Source: CAVXTT01 sp963764685
Lineage (GTDB): Bacteria; Bacteroidota; Ignavibacteria; Ignavibacteriales; Ignavibacteriaceae
Reading direction: 5' to 3'
NCBI GenBank assembly: GCA_963764685.1
Contig: CAVXTT010000029.1
Span: 17,235-81,234 of the forward strand
Length of the DNA: 64,000 bases
In this document: piece after piece, positions 44,827 to 57,748 of the stretch
Layout: every line of letters starts with the position of its first letter
Position numbering within the stretch: the first letter of the stretch is position 1
The notes under the pieces: model-generated
Told to the model about the DNA's origin: nothing
The model's input: only the letters and a program-made list of their open reading frames with translations
Database searches by the model: none
Made by a program: the position numbers and the translations under genes

Positions 44827-47800
44827 ATGATTATAAATCCGGGCACCATTATAAAAGGCCCTTATTGGCCTGAACCAGTTGAAATCAAATTCTCAGAACC
44901 TGCCGGTAATTATATTCATATTATTGGCTCTACTACCTTATCAAATAAGCACATCGACCAACTTATATTAGAAACTGAGATTACTATTTCGAAAAAGGAA
45001 GAGTTATTCCAGGAAGATCCCTGGAAAGTTTTCTTAGCTCTTGAATCTATTCGTTATCGTTTTGCTTCCCTGTATGATCCTTTGCTTGCAATGAACACCT
45101 CTAAAGTCGATCCTTTGCCTCACCAAATTGAAGCTGTCTATGGTTATGTCTTAAAGCTGCCCCGCATTCGTTTTTTAATTGCAGACGATCCGGGTGCTGG
45201 TAAAACTATTATGGCAGGTTTAATTATCAAAGAATTAAAACTTCGCAACATTGTAAAAAATATTCTTATTGTTACTCCGGGTCATTTAAAAGACCAATGG
45301 CGTCGCGAGTTGAAAGAAAGATTCGAAGAAAAATTTATTGTTATTGATCGAAGCATACTGGATGCTCATTACGCTGAAAATGTTTGGAACAGAGAGCAGC
45401 AAATTATTACTTCAATAGATTTTGCGAAACGGGAAGAAATTCTTCCTTCAATAGCTGCTGCTCATTTTGATTTGATTGTAGTTGATGAAGCGCATAAAAT
45501 GAGCGCATATAAATATGGTGAAAAACTTGATAAAACAAGTCGCTATAAATTAGGTGAAGCTTTATCAAGAATCTCAACAAATATTTTATTCCTAACAGCC
45601 ACGCCTCATAAGGGTGATCCTGAAAACTTTCGCTTATTTCTTGATCTTTTAGAACCCGGCTTTTTTTCTACCAATGAAATGTTGATGCAATCTATTAGAA
45701 ACCAAGATAACCCATTATTCATAAGAAGAATAAAGGAAGATCTGAAAGATTTTGAAGGCAAACCTCTTTTTCTTCCTCGGAACGTTGAAACTATTGCTTT
45801 CAATCTTGGGACGCAATCACCGAATGAAAAAATATTATACAATGAGCTTTCCAAGTATGTAGAAACTCAATACAACAAAGCCTTATCTCAGGATAAAAAG
45901 CGGAATGTAGCTTTTGCTCTTGTCATACTTCAGCGGCGGCTTGCTTCAAGCACCTTCGCACTTTATCGTTCTTTGGATAGAAGGAAGAATCGTTTAAATG
46001 AACTTATAAATGGAGTACAAGATCATAACCGTAATACTCAGCATTTCGAATATGATGATATTGAAGATATGAGCGAAGAAGATCGTTGGCAGAAGAAATT
46101 TGGGAAACACTGAGTGTAGCCGAAAATAGAGATGAACTTGATAAAGAGATTACAATCCTTGATAATCTTATTCAACTTGCAAAAGCTATAATTTATAAAG
46201 AAGAGAGGAAATAAAACTTAAACAGTTAAAAAAATCATTGCAGGATTTGTATTCTAAGAATGCTAATCAGAAAGAAAAGAAAATCCTTGTATTTACCGAA
46301 TCTCGGCGAATACTTTGGATTACCTTGATCAAATTCCGTGAATGGGGTTATCGTACAAACACAATACACGGCGGGATGAAACTCGAAGATAGAGTTAACG
46401 CTGAAAAAATTTTTAAGAACGAAACAGAAGTAATGATTGCTACTGAAGCTGCTGGTGAAGGTATCAATCTCCAGTTTTGTAATTTAATGATTAACTATGA
46501 CATACCCTGGAATCCTAATCGTCTTGAACAAAGAATGGGTCGTATCCATCGTTATGGTCAACAAAAGGAAGTCTTTATATTTAATCTGGTTGCTAATGAT
46601 ACTCGTGAAGGCAAAGTTCTTACTAGGCTTTTTGAAAAAATAGAAGAGATTAAATCAGCAATGGGTAGTGATAAGGTATTTGATGTTCTTGGCGAAGTAA
46701 TGCAGCAGACTAACCTTTCCCAATTGCTAATGGAAGCAGCAGCCAACGCCCGAAGTTTAGAGGATATTCTCAAAGAGATAGATATTGTAGTTGATCAGGA
46801 TTATATAAAGAAGGTAAAGGAATCCCTTGGTGAAAGTTTAGCGACTCGTTTCATTGATTATACTCGCATAAAAGAAATGGCTGATAAAGCCAGGGAACAT
46901 CGTCTAATCCCCGAGTACACAGAAAGCTTTTTTAGAAAAGCCTTCCTAAAGGCTGATGGAAAATTAAAGGAAACAAAATCTGGTTTTACCGCTGTTGATT
47001 CAGTTCCTTTTATTCTCAGGCAAATTGGTGAACGTGATAGCGTCAGAAAATCATTCGGTGAACTCATAAAGCGTTATCCCAAAATCAGTTTTGATAAAGA
47101 AGTTGCTTTCAAAAGTCCGATTCAGAATTTATTACTTTCGGCCATCCACTTTTTGAAGCTTTAATGATTTGGGTTGAAGAAAACTTTTTGGATACTATTC
47201 TGTTTGGTGCTACATTTTTTGATCCAGATGGAAATTTAGATGGTCATATACTTTTTTATGAAGGTGAAATTACTGATGGGACTGGTTTTGCTGCTGGTAA
47301 AAGACTTTTTGCATTTATTGTCGATAAGGAAGGTGTTAGACCAATTCCGCCATCTATTATTTGGGATTTATCTGAATCAGTAGATTCAGCTTATACATAT
47401 ATAAAAGAAAATCCACCAGGCTATAATTCTGATAATTTGATCAATGATTTAAAATCTAAAGTTTCAACTCATTGTATTCAAAACTTAGAAGATTATAAAA
47501 AAGAACTCTTAGAGGAACGCAATCGGCAGGCTTCCATAAAAGAAAAGTATGGCATTCATTCTCTCGATACTCTTATAATGAAGCTTGATGGTGAAATTGT
47601 TGAGCTGCAGGTTCGTAAAGAAAAAGGTGAGAATGTTGATCTTGCTATCTACAATAAAGAGGAAAGAAAAAAGGGTTACGAAAAATCAAAAGAGGATTTA
47701 ATTAATATCATTTCTCGCGAACGCAGTTTAACAATGTCGAGCCCTAAGTTTAGAGGTATTATCCGTGTTGTGCCTTCTATTAATCCTTCTCCGGCTATGC

Positions 47801-48189
47801 ATACCGATGATAAAATGGAATTGATTGGGATGGAAGTTTCTATGAAGTTTGAAACTGACAACGAAAGACAACCAACTGATGTAAGTAAAGAAAACTTAGG
47901 TTTTGATATTCGTTCAATTGATAAAGAAGGCGCTGCAAGATATATAGAAGTTAAAGCTCGTGCTACAAATGCAGATGTTGCATTAACACAAAACGAATGG
48001 TTTAAAGCAAAGCGCTTCAAAGATGACTATTATCTTTATGCCGTAATGAATGCTTCAAGCGATCCCAAACTTTATGTCATTCAAAATCCAGCTGATAAAC
48101 TTGAACCTGAACAAATAATTGAAGTTGTTCGATATGTAATTCCATTCGAAGAAATTAAAAGAAAATTTAATCGGTTATATGGTCTATAA
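44827..48189 (+). pseudogene. SNF2-type helicase with DUF3883 domain, about three frameshifts
   Basis: Corrected, this is an approximately 1120-residue superfamily 2 (SNF2/HepA-like) ATPase. The first segment (44827-46113) has Walker A ADDPGAGKTIMAGL (about residue 118), VVDEAHKMS (about 219) and LTATPHKGD (about 256). The second helicase lobe (46238 on) has ILVFTESRR, EAAGEGINLQFC and QRMGRIHRYGQ. The last third (47164-48189) ends in a DUF3883 domain (GFDIRS, ARYIEVKARA). Breaks lie near 46092, 46210 and 47113; each is repaired by one base, for example EFITFGHPLFEAL joins the last two parts. In phage-defence loci, helicases of this type accompany DUF1156 methylases and DUF499 ATPases, as here. 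Confidence 0.88.
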
Positions 48190-48965
48190 ATACTTACATC
48201 CAGATAGAGTTTCTATTTTGATGATTTTCTGATACGATTTACCCAACCAAAATATTTAAATGATCCAGAAGACTGTTTGCCACTGTTCCGCCATAAAAAA
48301 TGTAAATACTTATGTTGCTAAAATTGTAAAAAGGAATTTACTTAGAGTATTTATTAGTGGTAAATCGATAAATAATATAAAGTTAGCAGAACAAAATCTT
48401 CTTTTTGAGTATTCAAACAACCCTAAAGTAATTCTCGATCCTGCTATAAAATATATCTCAATAATGTCAACGATGTTTTAGGTGTTTTTTGCCTCTCTAA
48501 ATCTCCTCTCATAAAATTACTGTGGAGTTATTATTGTGACTCGTACAAGGGATTTGTGATTGAGTTTGATGAGAAGAATGAGTTCTTCAAAAGGAGGAGA
48601 AACGACACTCCTGATTGTGGAAAATTATATAATATTGATTATTTAAATAAACGCCATACTATTTATGTCGATGACTTCAAAATTGATATAGCAATGTTTA
48701 CATCGAAAATTATTGATTGGAAACACGAAGAGGAAGTACGAATCTTTGAGAGCTAAAAAATGGTGATAAAAAACTTCCACCAGACATCCATTTATTTCAA
48801 ATACCAAAGTCAGCTATAAAAAGAGTAATTTTTGGATTAAGATTTAACGATACAACTCAAGCAGTCATAGTAAAGAAAATAACAAAGGATCCGGACTTAT
48901 CTCACGTAACCTTCGGCAAAATTAACATTGATGACAATGGTCAACTAATTATAGAAAATATTTAA
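48179..48965 (+). pseudogene. DUF2971-family protein, several frameshifts
   Basis: Reading across frames gives a recognisable DUF2971 protein. The start VYKYLHPDRVSI with DDFLIRFTQPKYLNDPEDC is the family N-terminus. The centre LLWSYYCDSYKGFVIEFDE and the C-terminal DWKHEEEVRIFES plus PKSAIKRVIFGLRF follow the family order. At least three indels break it (near 48222, 48290-48490 and 48755). The ATG at 48179 overlaps the helicase end by 11 bp, so it belongs to the same operon. The family's biochemical role is not established, though it is often found near defence genes. Confidence 0.72.
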
Positions 48966-48969
48966 TCTT

Positions 48970-51748
48970 ATGGAATCCGCGGACGCTATAGAAGAAACTT
49001 TTCCGGTGAAAGAAATTAGCATACAGGGTGCTAAAGAAAAAAGTATTCCCACAGGACATGTCTATATTCATTTGTGGTGGTCAAGAAAACCATTAACGGT
49101 TTCACGAGCTGTGGTATTAGCAACGCTTTTTGATGCACCAAAAAATAAGGCTGAAAGTGAAAGGCTAAGAGAATTAATGCATCAGCTTCTACTTGGGAAA
49201 ATCTTACTGACCCTTTGTTATTAAAAGAAATTGATGCTGAACTTAAAAGGAAAAATCGAAATGGAATAAATTTCTTGATCCATTTAGTGGCGGTGGTTCA
49301 ATTCCACTTCAAAGTGCTAGCATCGGTCTTAAAACATTTTCTTCTGACTATAATCCCGTTGCTGTTTTCATACAAAAATGTATTCTTGATATCCAACGCT
49401 ATATGGCAAAATAATTGACGGTCAATCTCAAACTAATAATTTAATTCCAAATAATTTAATTAATCCATTAGTAGAAGATGTAAGATATTATGCGCTCAAG
49501 ATTTTGGAAAAAGCGAAAAAAGAAATAGGGGAATATTTCCTTTACAATAAAAACAAGTCTGAATACCTGTTGGTTTTTATTGGATGCGGACTATAAAGTG
49601 CACTAATCCAGTTTGTAAAGTCCAAATACCATTAACAGCAAATTGGTGGTTGACAAAAAAGACCAACAAAAGAATTGCTTTGTTTCCATTCATAAAAGAT
49701 AAAAGTATACAATTTAAAATCGTTGGTGATGGTTTTGATATTATTCCTAAGGATTTTAATCCGGAGAAAGGAACTATATCAATTGCAATCACTACTTGCC
49801 CAAATTGTAGTACTGTGATTAATGCCGATGTTTTAAAAGAGTGTTTTCGAAACAAATCTTCTGGCGAAAGATTAATTGCTGTAATTGAACACGACATTAA
49901 TAAATCAGGTAAAATATATCGGCTTGCAAATAAACTTGATGAAGAGAAGTTCGTTTCATCACTTAAATATTTTGAAGAGAAAAGAAAAGCACTGTCTGAT
50001 ATTTTTGGTTTCGACCCTGTCCCAGATGGAAATTATTCAAACTCCTAATAACAAAGAATATATACAGGGTTCCCCTTTATATAATTTTACTCCTGTCTTG
50101 CTCTATGGTATGACAAAATATGGAGACTTATTTAATGATAGGCAAAAATTATCTAATATCACTTTTCTTGAAAAAATAATTAAGATTAAGGATTCAATAG
50201 CTGAAGATGGCCACGATTTAGATTATGCGAAAGTTATTACTGAGTTATCTTTGCTCTAATGATGGACAGATTGGTGGACAAAAACTCAAACCTAGTTATA
50301 TGGAATAAAATTGGTGAAAAAATTGAGCACGTATGTATTGGTAGGCAAGCATTTTCAATGGCTTGGGATTATGTTGAATTAAATCCATTTAGTGGTGTTA
50401 ATGGCGATTGGCTTTCAGCAATGGAGTGGGTTCTAAAAGCAATCGCAGCTTGTTCACAATATTCTGTGCTGATCCCTAAAGAAAATGTTCCTATTTGTTA
50501 TGTTGGTTCGGCTACCGAATTAACTCACGAAGATAATTTTTTCGATATAATTATAACTGATCCTCCATATTACGATAATATTCCCTATTCAAATTTATCA
50601 GACTTTTTTTATGTATGGTTAAAGCGTTGTAATCATCATTTATTCCCAGAATTATTCTAGTACTCCTCTTACCCCTAAAGCTAAAGAAATAATTGCTGAT
50701 GAGCCACTTTTACGTGGTTTATCGAAAAAAAATGCGATTGATTTTTTACCTAACTTAAAAACCAAAGAAGTGTTTGAGGATTTACTTAAGCAATCATTTA
50801 TAGAAATTTACAGGACACTAAAACCAAATGGAATTGCAGTGATAGTATATGCTCATAAATCCACAGCTGGTTGGGAAACTGTTGTAAATGCTTTATTAGA
50901 TTGTGGATTAATTATTACGGCAAGTTGGCCTATCAATACAGAATTTGAAGGTAGGCTTAGAGCAAATGAATCAGCAACATTATCGTCTTCGATTTACATT
51001 GTTTGTAGAAAGATAGAACGCCAGCAAACAGCTTTTTACAATGATGTTAGAGAAGAGCTAAAGCAGTATCTTAGTGAAAAATTAGATCATTTATGGAATG
51101 AAGGAATTAGCGGAGCTGACTTTTTTATTGCCGCAATTGGCTCTTCAATTGAGGTATTTGGTAAATATGAGAAGGTTATTGACTTATGAAGGCAATGTTA
51201 TTCGTGCAGATAAACTCCTTACTGATGTTCGTACAATTGTCACCGATTATGCAGTTAAAAAGATTTTGCATAATGGTTTTGCTACTGTTATCTCAGATTT
51301 AACCCGCTTTTATGTGCTCTGTCGTTGGGAGTTCAAATTTGCAAAAATTCCATTTGATGAAGCAAATAAAATGGCTCATAGCTGTCACGTTGAGCTTGCA
51401 GAGTTATGGCAAACAAAAAATTTCGTTAAAAAAGACAAAGAGTTTGTACAAATTCTTGGTCCACAGGATAGAGATCTAGATGATATTAAAGATTCCGGCG
51501 AATTGATAGATGTATTACATTATTCTATTAAGCTCTGGGAAAAGGGTAAAAAAGCAGAAATGCAAAAAGTATTGAATGAATCAGGTTATGCTAAAAGCGA
51601 TGCATTTTTCAGAGTAGCTCAAGCAGTCGCAGAAACTTTACCTAATGAAAGTAAAGAGAAAAAATTATTAGAAGGATTCCTAAACCTTCGCGAAAGAATT
51701 TTTGATGGATTCAAAAAAGAAGAAGAAGATTTGAGATTCAATCTTTAG
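48970..51748 (+). pseudogene. DUF1156-type adenine-specific DNA methylase, many frameshifts
   Basis: The corrected product is about 920 residues, the usual size of COG1743 Zn-ribbon DNA methylases. In order: DUF1156 N-terminus (DAIEETFPVKEIS, GHVYIHLWWSRKPLTVSRA), the SAM motif KFLDPFSGGGSIPLQS (about 49275), a Zn-ribbon with CTNPVC and CPNC pairs (49597-49815), the catalytic TDPPYYDNIPYSNLSDFFY (about 50560), GIAVIVYAHKSTAGWE and a helical C-terminus. Roughly seven indels interrupt it, for example near 49190, 49265, 49410, 50015 and 51170. It starts 4 bp after the DUF2971 stop. If intact it would modify host DNA as the self-marking part of a defence system. Confidence 0.85.
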
Positions 51749-51773
51749 AATTTTATTATTCATAAAGGTTACT

Positions 51774-54307
51774 ATGAAAGCTTTTCACACAATTGCAGTG
51801 CCTCATAAAGATATTCTTGAGGGCAAATTAACATTAGATGTTTTTGCTGCCGATTTATACGCAGTCAGTATGAAAAGAGGTCCTGATGAATACAAAGATC
51901 CGCAAATATTTTTTCAAAAAACCTATCTTACATCTGGATTAAATAATATTTTATCAATTGTTGAAAAACGTGTTAGTGGAAAAGGCGGCGATCCCATTAT
52001 TCAGCTTCAAACACCATTTGGTGGTGGTAAAACACATTCTCTTATTGCAATTTATCACAAAACAAAAGAATGGAAAGCTAAAACTGTTGTAATAGTTGGC
52101 GAAAAGCTTGAACCAACCGATACTCTTTGGGGTGTTATTGAAAAGCAGCTTACAGGTAAGATTCAGACGTTTTAAGGATAATGTTGCACCTGGAAGCGAA
52201 TCATTCAAGGAATTGCTTGAAGCTCATCAGCCATTAGTGATTTTAATGGACGAAGTACTTCAATATGTAACAAGAGCTGCGGGTGTTAAAGTTGAAGGAT
52301 CAAATCTTGGAGCACAGTCAATAGCATTTATGAAAGCTCTCACGGAGGTAATCACAACTATCCCAAACGCTTCTTTATTATTATCTCTTCCATCAAGTGT
52401 ACCAGAGCATTATGATGAAAATGCTGAACGATTATTTTCACAACTTCAAAAAGTATCTGGTCGTGTTGAAAAAATTTATACACCTGTTGAAGAAAGCGAA
52501 ATAACAAAAATTATCAGACGAAGATTATTCACATCTATTAATGAAGAGGAAGCTGCTAAAGTAGTAAAGCATTATGTTGATTACCTTGAAAAAGAAAACC
52601 TATTGCCTCAGGGTTTATTGGCTTCCGAATATCGTGAACAATTTCTATCATCATATCCCTTTATTCCGGATGTCGTTGATGTTCTTTACAAAAGATGGGG
52701 CACATTCCCGCAATTCCAGCGTACAAGAGGTGTACTCAGATTACTTGCTCAAGTTATATCTTCTGTAAAAACTTCAAATAAATCTTACATTACTCTTGCA
52801 GATTTTAATTTGGCTAATCAGGAGCTTAGACAAGACTTAATAAAACATATTGATTCTACGTTTAACAGTGTGATCGCCTCTGATATTACAGATAAAAATT
52901 CTGGTGCTGTAAAGGTTAATAGTAAGCTTGGTAGTGCATATCAGGGATTATTGCTTGGTTCTCGCACTGCAACTGCAATTTTTATGTATTCTCATTCTGG
53001 TGGTTCGGTAAAAGGTGCAACGGTTCCCGAAGTTAAACGTTCAGCTACTACAACTGATAACATTTCTGCCGTAATTGATTCAGCGTTTGATGAACTTGAA
53101 AAAGAGTTATACTTCCTGCAAAAATTCGGTGATAAATACTTCTTTTCTAATCAGCCGAATCTTAATAAGATACTAATTACTTATATGGATAATGTTAAAG
53201 ACCCGGAAGTGGAAGCTTTAGAAAAAGAATTACTTCAGGAAAAGATTAAAGGTAACTACTTCAAAGTGTACTTATGGGAAGAAAAATCAGCAAACATAAT
53301 AGATGATGAAAGTCTTAAACTTGTTATTCTGAAGAGAGATAATAAAGAGGTTATAACTGATGTTCTTAAAAAAAAAGGTACTACTCCACGCACAAAATCA
53401 AATACTGCTCTTTTGTTTATTCCCTTCTGATATGGATAGAGGTAATTTTATCCATCTAGATGAAGAAAAATATTGTCTTATGAATTAATCCTAAATGCAC
53501 CCAATCTCAATCTTTCATACGAACAAAGGAAAGAGATCAAAAAGGAATTAGATAAACTCGATTCAAATCTTTTTGAATCAATGCGGAAATATTATCGTAT
53601 GGTTGCTGTTCCGAATAAAGATGGATTCAAAGTTATTGATCTTGGTGTCCCAACTTATGGTGATACAAAATCTCTAACAGATGAAGTTTATGATAAACTA
53701 GTAGGTGATGAAGAAATATTAGAGAAAGTTGCACCGAATGTATTAAAAATTAAATATTTAAAGAATAATGATTTTGTTTCTACTGCAGCAATTTATCAAT
53801 CAACTTTTAGTACTCCTGGTGAGTTTCGGCTCTCAAGAAGAACTGTATTAGAAAATGCAATTGTACAAGGCGTTCAATTAGGACTATTTGGTCTCGGCAC
53901 TTTAGCAGATGATAAACCAGTGTGCAATCACTTTAAGGAATCGACAATAGTTTACTTTGATGCGAATGAAATTCTTATTAAGGATTCTATTTGTGCTGAG
54001 CAGAAGAAAAAACCAGAAGTCCCGACCAACAGGAGAAACCTCCACAACATCAACGCACTGAATCGACAGCTGCGAAGAAACCAAAGAACTACCTAAACAA
54101 TTAGTGATGGAACAATTATCACTTAACTTTATATTACCAAAGGGTAAAGTTTCCTCATTAATGGGCATATTAACTTATTTGCAAACTAAATATGAAAATT
54201 TAGAATTTGATATTAGTGCATCGAACGGTAAACTCACTAAGCAGGAATATGAAGATAAGATTGAAGAAGCATTAAGACAGATAGGAATAGAAATAAAGAA
54301 ATCTTAA
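51774..54307 (+). pseudogene. DUF499 AAA+ ATPase, several frameshifts
   Basis: Corrected, this is an approximately 840-residue DUF499 (COG1483) ATPase. Features are the N-terminal FFQKTYLTSGL, Walker A QTPFGGGKTHSLIAIYH near residue 80, Walker B LVILMDEVLQYV near residue 160, sensor-like SLLLSLPSS, then the conserved C-terminal half (YYRMVAVPNKDGFKVIDLG, FSTPGEFRLSRR, GLFGLG) and tail (KELPKQLVMEQLSL). Breaks occur near 52165, 53425, 53480 and 54030-54100. It starts 25 bp after the methylase. Databases name such proteins anti-phage-associated DUF499 when next to DUF1156 methylases; the mechanism is not worked out. Confidence 0.85.
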
Positions 54308-54430
54308 CTGCACAGCGGTAAGCAAATATCGATGTTGATCAATGGTAAGTAATGATTTCTATAATGACCCAGAAAATTACGTTTTAAATTCTAAAATAAA
54401 ATATGTTTTCTTAAATCAAATAAATATTTT

Positions 54431-54743
54431 ATGCCTTATCTAATCAGAATAGGTTTTTACTCTCAGAAAAATAACTATACATCTCAAGGATATTTCATCA
54501 AACTTTCTGGGAAAAAAGTTATTACAAAATGGGGAGCAATCTATGTATTAAGTAATCCAAATATTACATTTTTCTGGAAATGGTACAAACCACGGGAAAA
54601 AACTTATCTTTTCGGCACAGAGAAAAAAAGCCAAAGATTTTTTCCTTAAGAAAAAGAATCATTTTCTTAAAAGGAATTTTGATCTTCTAATTGCAGGCAA
54701 AATCATTTACCCACGAAACCGATACGATGAAAAAATAATTTGA
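54431..54743 (+). pseudogene. Small unknown protein, one frameshift
   Basis: This is about 103 residues after removing one base from the A-run near 54625. The N-terminus (MPYLIRIGFYSQ, YFIKLSGKKVITKWGAI) has the strand pattern and central WG of small WGR-like DNA-binding domains, but the match is weak. The C-terminal part is basic (KDFFLKKKNHFLKRNFDLL). It stands between the DUF499 gene and the Hsp70 gene. No function is assigned. Confidence 0.5.
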
Positions 54744-54827
54744 GACTTTTCGTATCGCAATCCGTGGTTACTATTTACCATGCAAATTCAGAAAATGGTA
54801 AAAATTTAAATATTATAGGATTTTTTT

Positions 54828-57252
54828 ATGAAAAAACATATTGATGCTTTTATAGGCATTGACTATGGCACCACTTCCTGTAAAATGGCATTTATTACCC
54901 CACCCCATGGAAATGAAAAGAAAAAACTTCCCCAGGTTGCGAATATTTCATTTAATATGGGTGGAGTTGAAACTTCTAAAAGGTATCCATCAGCCATCCT
55001 CTTTGAAAGAAAAAACAACAAAGTCCGCATTAAACAAGGTTTCGAAGTTCAAAACCTTTTCAAAGATGACAAAAAACTAAACTCAATGGATTACGAGTTA
55101 GTGACTGCCCCCAAGATGGATTTAGGTAAAGGGATCTTCTATCCAATAGCACCTCCGGAATATAGTGAACCTCAAGACTTAATATCCTTAACATTAAGAG
55201 AAATGCTTAAAGAATTTGAACAAACTAGTATTAAAGTTAAAAATTGTAAAATCATTGTTACCGTTCCATCTTCTTTCGGTGTTCAGCAAAGAAAAGAGAT
55301 ACTAGAGGCAATCGAAAATCTCGGAATTGAAGCTGGACAGGATTGTCTTATTGATGAGCCAAACGCGGCATTGCTGGGTTTGATTACCACCCCATTATTT
55401 TCCACTGTCATTAGGAGAGCTGAAACAAAACACGTACTCTTAATTGATTTCGGAGGCGGCACTTGCGATATCTCTTTATTAAAAATTTCTGAAGACTATT
55501 CCAACCCTCCCTATGGTGTTGATATTAATAATCTTGCCATAAATGATTATTATGAATTAGGTGGCAATAAAATTGATCAGGAGCTAGCCGATTTATATTG
55601 TGATCAAATATTTACCCCGGGCACATTAGATTTATTCAACCAGGATATCTTGAAAATAGAAGCTATAGATAAACTAAAGAGCAGACTGGCGAAAACAATT
55701 GGACAAAAAAGCAAAGAACAGATTATTAATGAACTATCAGGTAAGGGGTCGACTAAACAGAGGTCTCTGAAAGAGAAGTTTTTATTTAATATCGAGAAAA
55801 TTAGAATACTATTCCGTCCTTTAGGGGAACCTCTGGAAATATCCAGAAAAAACAAAATTCTAGTTCAAAGAGAAGCGTTTGAAAATATTGTTATCAATAA
55901 AATAAACGGAGATTTGATCGATATAAATACACTGATCTCAAATGTTGTTGAAAAAGCTGGGATTGAATTCTATGATATTGGAGCCGTTGTACTAGCAGGG
56001 GGATCCTCAAGAATTTTTCAGGTACCGCAATTTAAAAAGGAATTGATGGGTATATTTCCGCACTTAAAGGAAGATAAATTTGTATCCGTGCCTGATCCTG
56101 ATCTTTTAATCTCAATTGGGGCTGCACTTGAGTGTTATAATAGGTTCTTTCTGAAAAAATCCCTAATCAGGCCTATTTGTCCAAGTAATATCAGGATAAG
56201 AACAGCCGAGGGCGATAGTGTATGTCTTATACCAGCTGGTAAGGGATTACCATTCCCAAATCCCGATGATAGATCTCATGAAGAAATATTGTATGTCCCA
56301 AATACAAGAGAAAAAGCCGTTAAAGTACCCTTATATATTGAGAAGTTTGACAATTGGCATATCTTTGAAGTCTGGGATATAATTCTGCCATCTGGAATAA
56401 ATCCAAGTGACAAGCTGCTCTTTGGAGCCAAAATGAATTCGGAAAAAATACTTGAAGTATTTTGTCGGGCTAAAAAAGATCCTAATATTAAATTTAGGTA
56501 TAGTTCAGAAAATTGGCTTAGCAATGCAGAATATAACCCTAGAGAACAAAAAATAAATGCACTAAGGATAAAATTAAAAAATCAAAAGAAATTACAGGAC
56601 AAAATTAATTTTACTGACGCTTATAATTTAATATGGGAAGAATATAAAGGCGGTTATGCTATAATCGCTAGAAAACGATGTCTTTCTTTTTTGGAAGCCG
56701 GACAATTGAATAACCGAGATACTGCGCAACTATATAATATCCTTGGACTTATGGCAGGCGTTAAGGAAGAAGCCTTACAATATTATTTAAAAGCCTTGCA
56801 ATTACAAAACAACAATTCGGTCTTCAATTATAATGTTGGTGTAACATATCTGTGGTATATTCAAGATTTTATTCTAGCCGAAAAATATCTTTCTGTATCG
56901 CTTGATATATATAAAGAATACAAAACCCTATACTACCTCGCTCGAGCACAAGGTAAAAATAAAAAAGAAAATGAAGCTAAAGAATTGTATCGAGAAGGAA
57001 TGCGCTTAGTACGAGAAGAATTTGGTCAGCACCCAGGAGGATCCGAAAATATTGAATTCTACTGTAAGTTTTGTGATCAGTCTAAACTTGGAATATCCAA
57101 AAGAATTAGCAGAAGCGTTAGCAAATAATACTATTTCTAGTAAGGATGAAAATTCGATGTTGGGATTTCCTGATGAAGAAAATTTTATAAGATCTAACCC
57201 TGAATATGAAACAAACCTTTACGAGGGCCATAGTGAAGAAGAAAAAGAGTAG
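54828..57252 (+). CDS. Hsp70-family ATPase fused to TPR region (one frameshift)
   Basis: Corrected length is about 808 residues. The Hsp70/actin-fold ATPase has FIGIDYGTTSCKMAF (phosphate 1, about residue 8), VTVPSSFGVQQRKEI, LLIDFGGGTCDISLL (phosphate 2, about 203) and VVLAGGSSRIFQVPQF (adenosine motif, about 387). Instead of the usual DnaK peptide-binding domain it has a beta-rich segment, then TPR-like helices about 605-735 (RDTAQLYNILGLMAGVKEEA, YNVGVTYLWY) and an acidic tail. One base near 57090 shifts the tail: without correction it ends at 57128, with correction at 57252 (EYPKELAEALANNTI). The downstream GrpE-like gene overlaps its end, so a dedicated chaperone pair is likely. It is the least damaged large gene of the island. 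Confidence 0.88.
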
Positions 57253-57748
57253 ATCCATCCAAAGGCGACCCAAATCTGTAAGCGAAATCAGTAGAGCCGT
57301 CTCTAAAATAATTGACTGGAATAAAAAATCCATAGGACTTTCAGTTAATCTGCAAAAAGCTATTAATAATTTAGATCTCGAACAGTTCGGAAAATTCGCT
57401 GCTCAGTTTTTGATTAAATTTGAAGAAGAATGTATTTTACAGGAAATGCACGAATGGTATGATAAAGTAAAAGCTATCCAGAACCCTGAGGAGAATTTAA
57501 ATGAGATTAGAAACGTTGTTGAAGCACTTATTGATAAATTATTTGAAGAATTTGATGTTCAATTGATCCAAGAACCCAATTCAATTATTGATACACCTAA
57601 ACTCGGCTCTAGATATTATAGATTTGAAAATAAATATTCTCCTAAGCTCAAAAAATGTAAGGTGCTACGGCCCGGACTAAAGAACAATAAAACTGTAATT
57701 TCTCCTTGTATTCTTATTCAAGTCGGTGCTGAAACAAATGCGGAATGA
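57233..57748 (+). CDS. GrpE-like nucleotide exchange factor
   Basis: This 171-residue protein has a basic N-terminus (KKKKSRSIQRRPK), a long helix (LQKAINNLDLEQFGKFAAQF), a second helix with EALIDKLFEEFDVQLIQEP, and a C-terminal beta wing reading KVLRPGLKNNKTVISPCILI. The layout and the end motif match GrpE (compare GYxLNxRVIRPA), the factor that exchanges nucleotide on Hsp70. I prefer GTG 57233, with GAGGG 5 bases upstream, over ATG 57206. It overlaps the Hsp70 stop by 20 bp, strong evidence that the two proteins act together. GrpE identity is moderately sure since conservation is limited to the second half. Confidence 0.68.
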   Translation: MKKKKSRSIQRRPKSVSEISRAVSKIIDWNKKSIGLSVNLQKAINNLDLEQFGKFAAQFLIKFEEECILQEMHEWYDKVKAIQNPEENLNEIRNVVEALIDKLFEEFDVQLIQEPNSIIDTPKLGSRYYRFENKYSPKLKKCKVLRPGLKNNKTVISPCILIQVGAETNAE

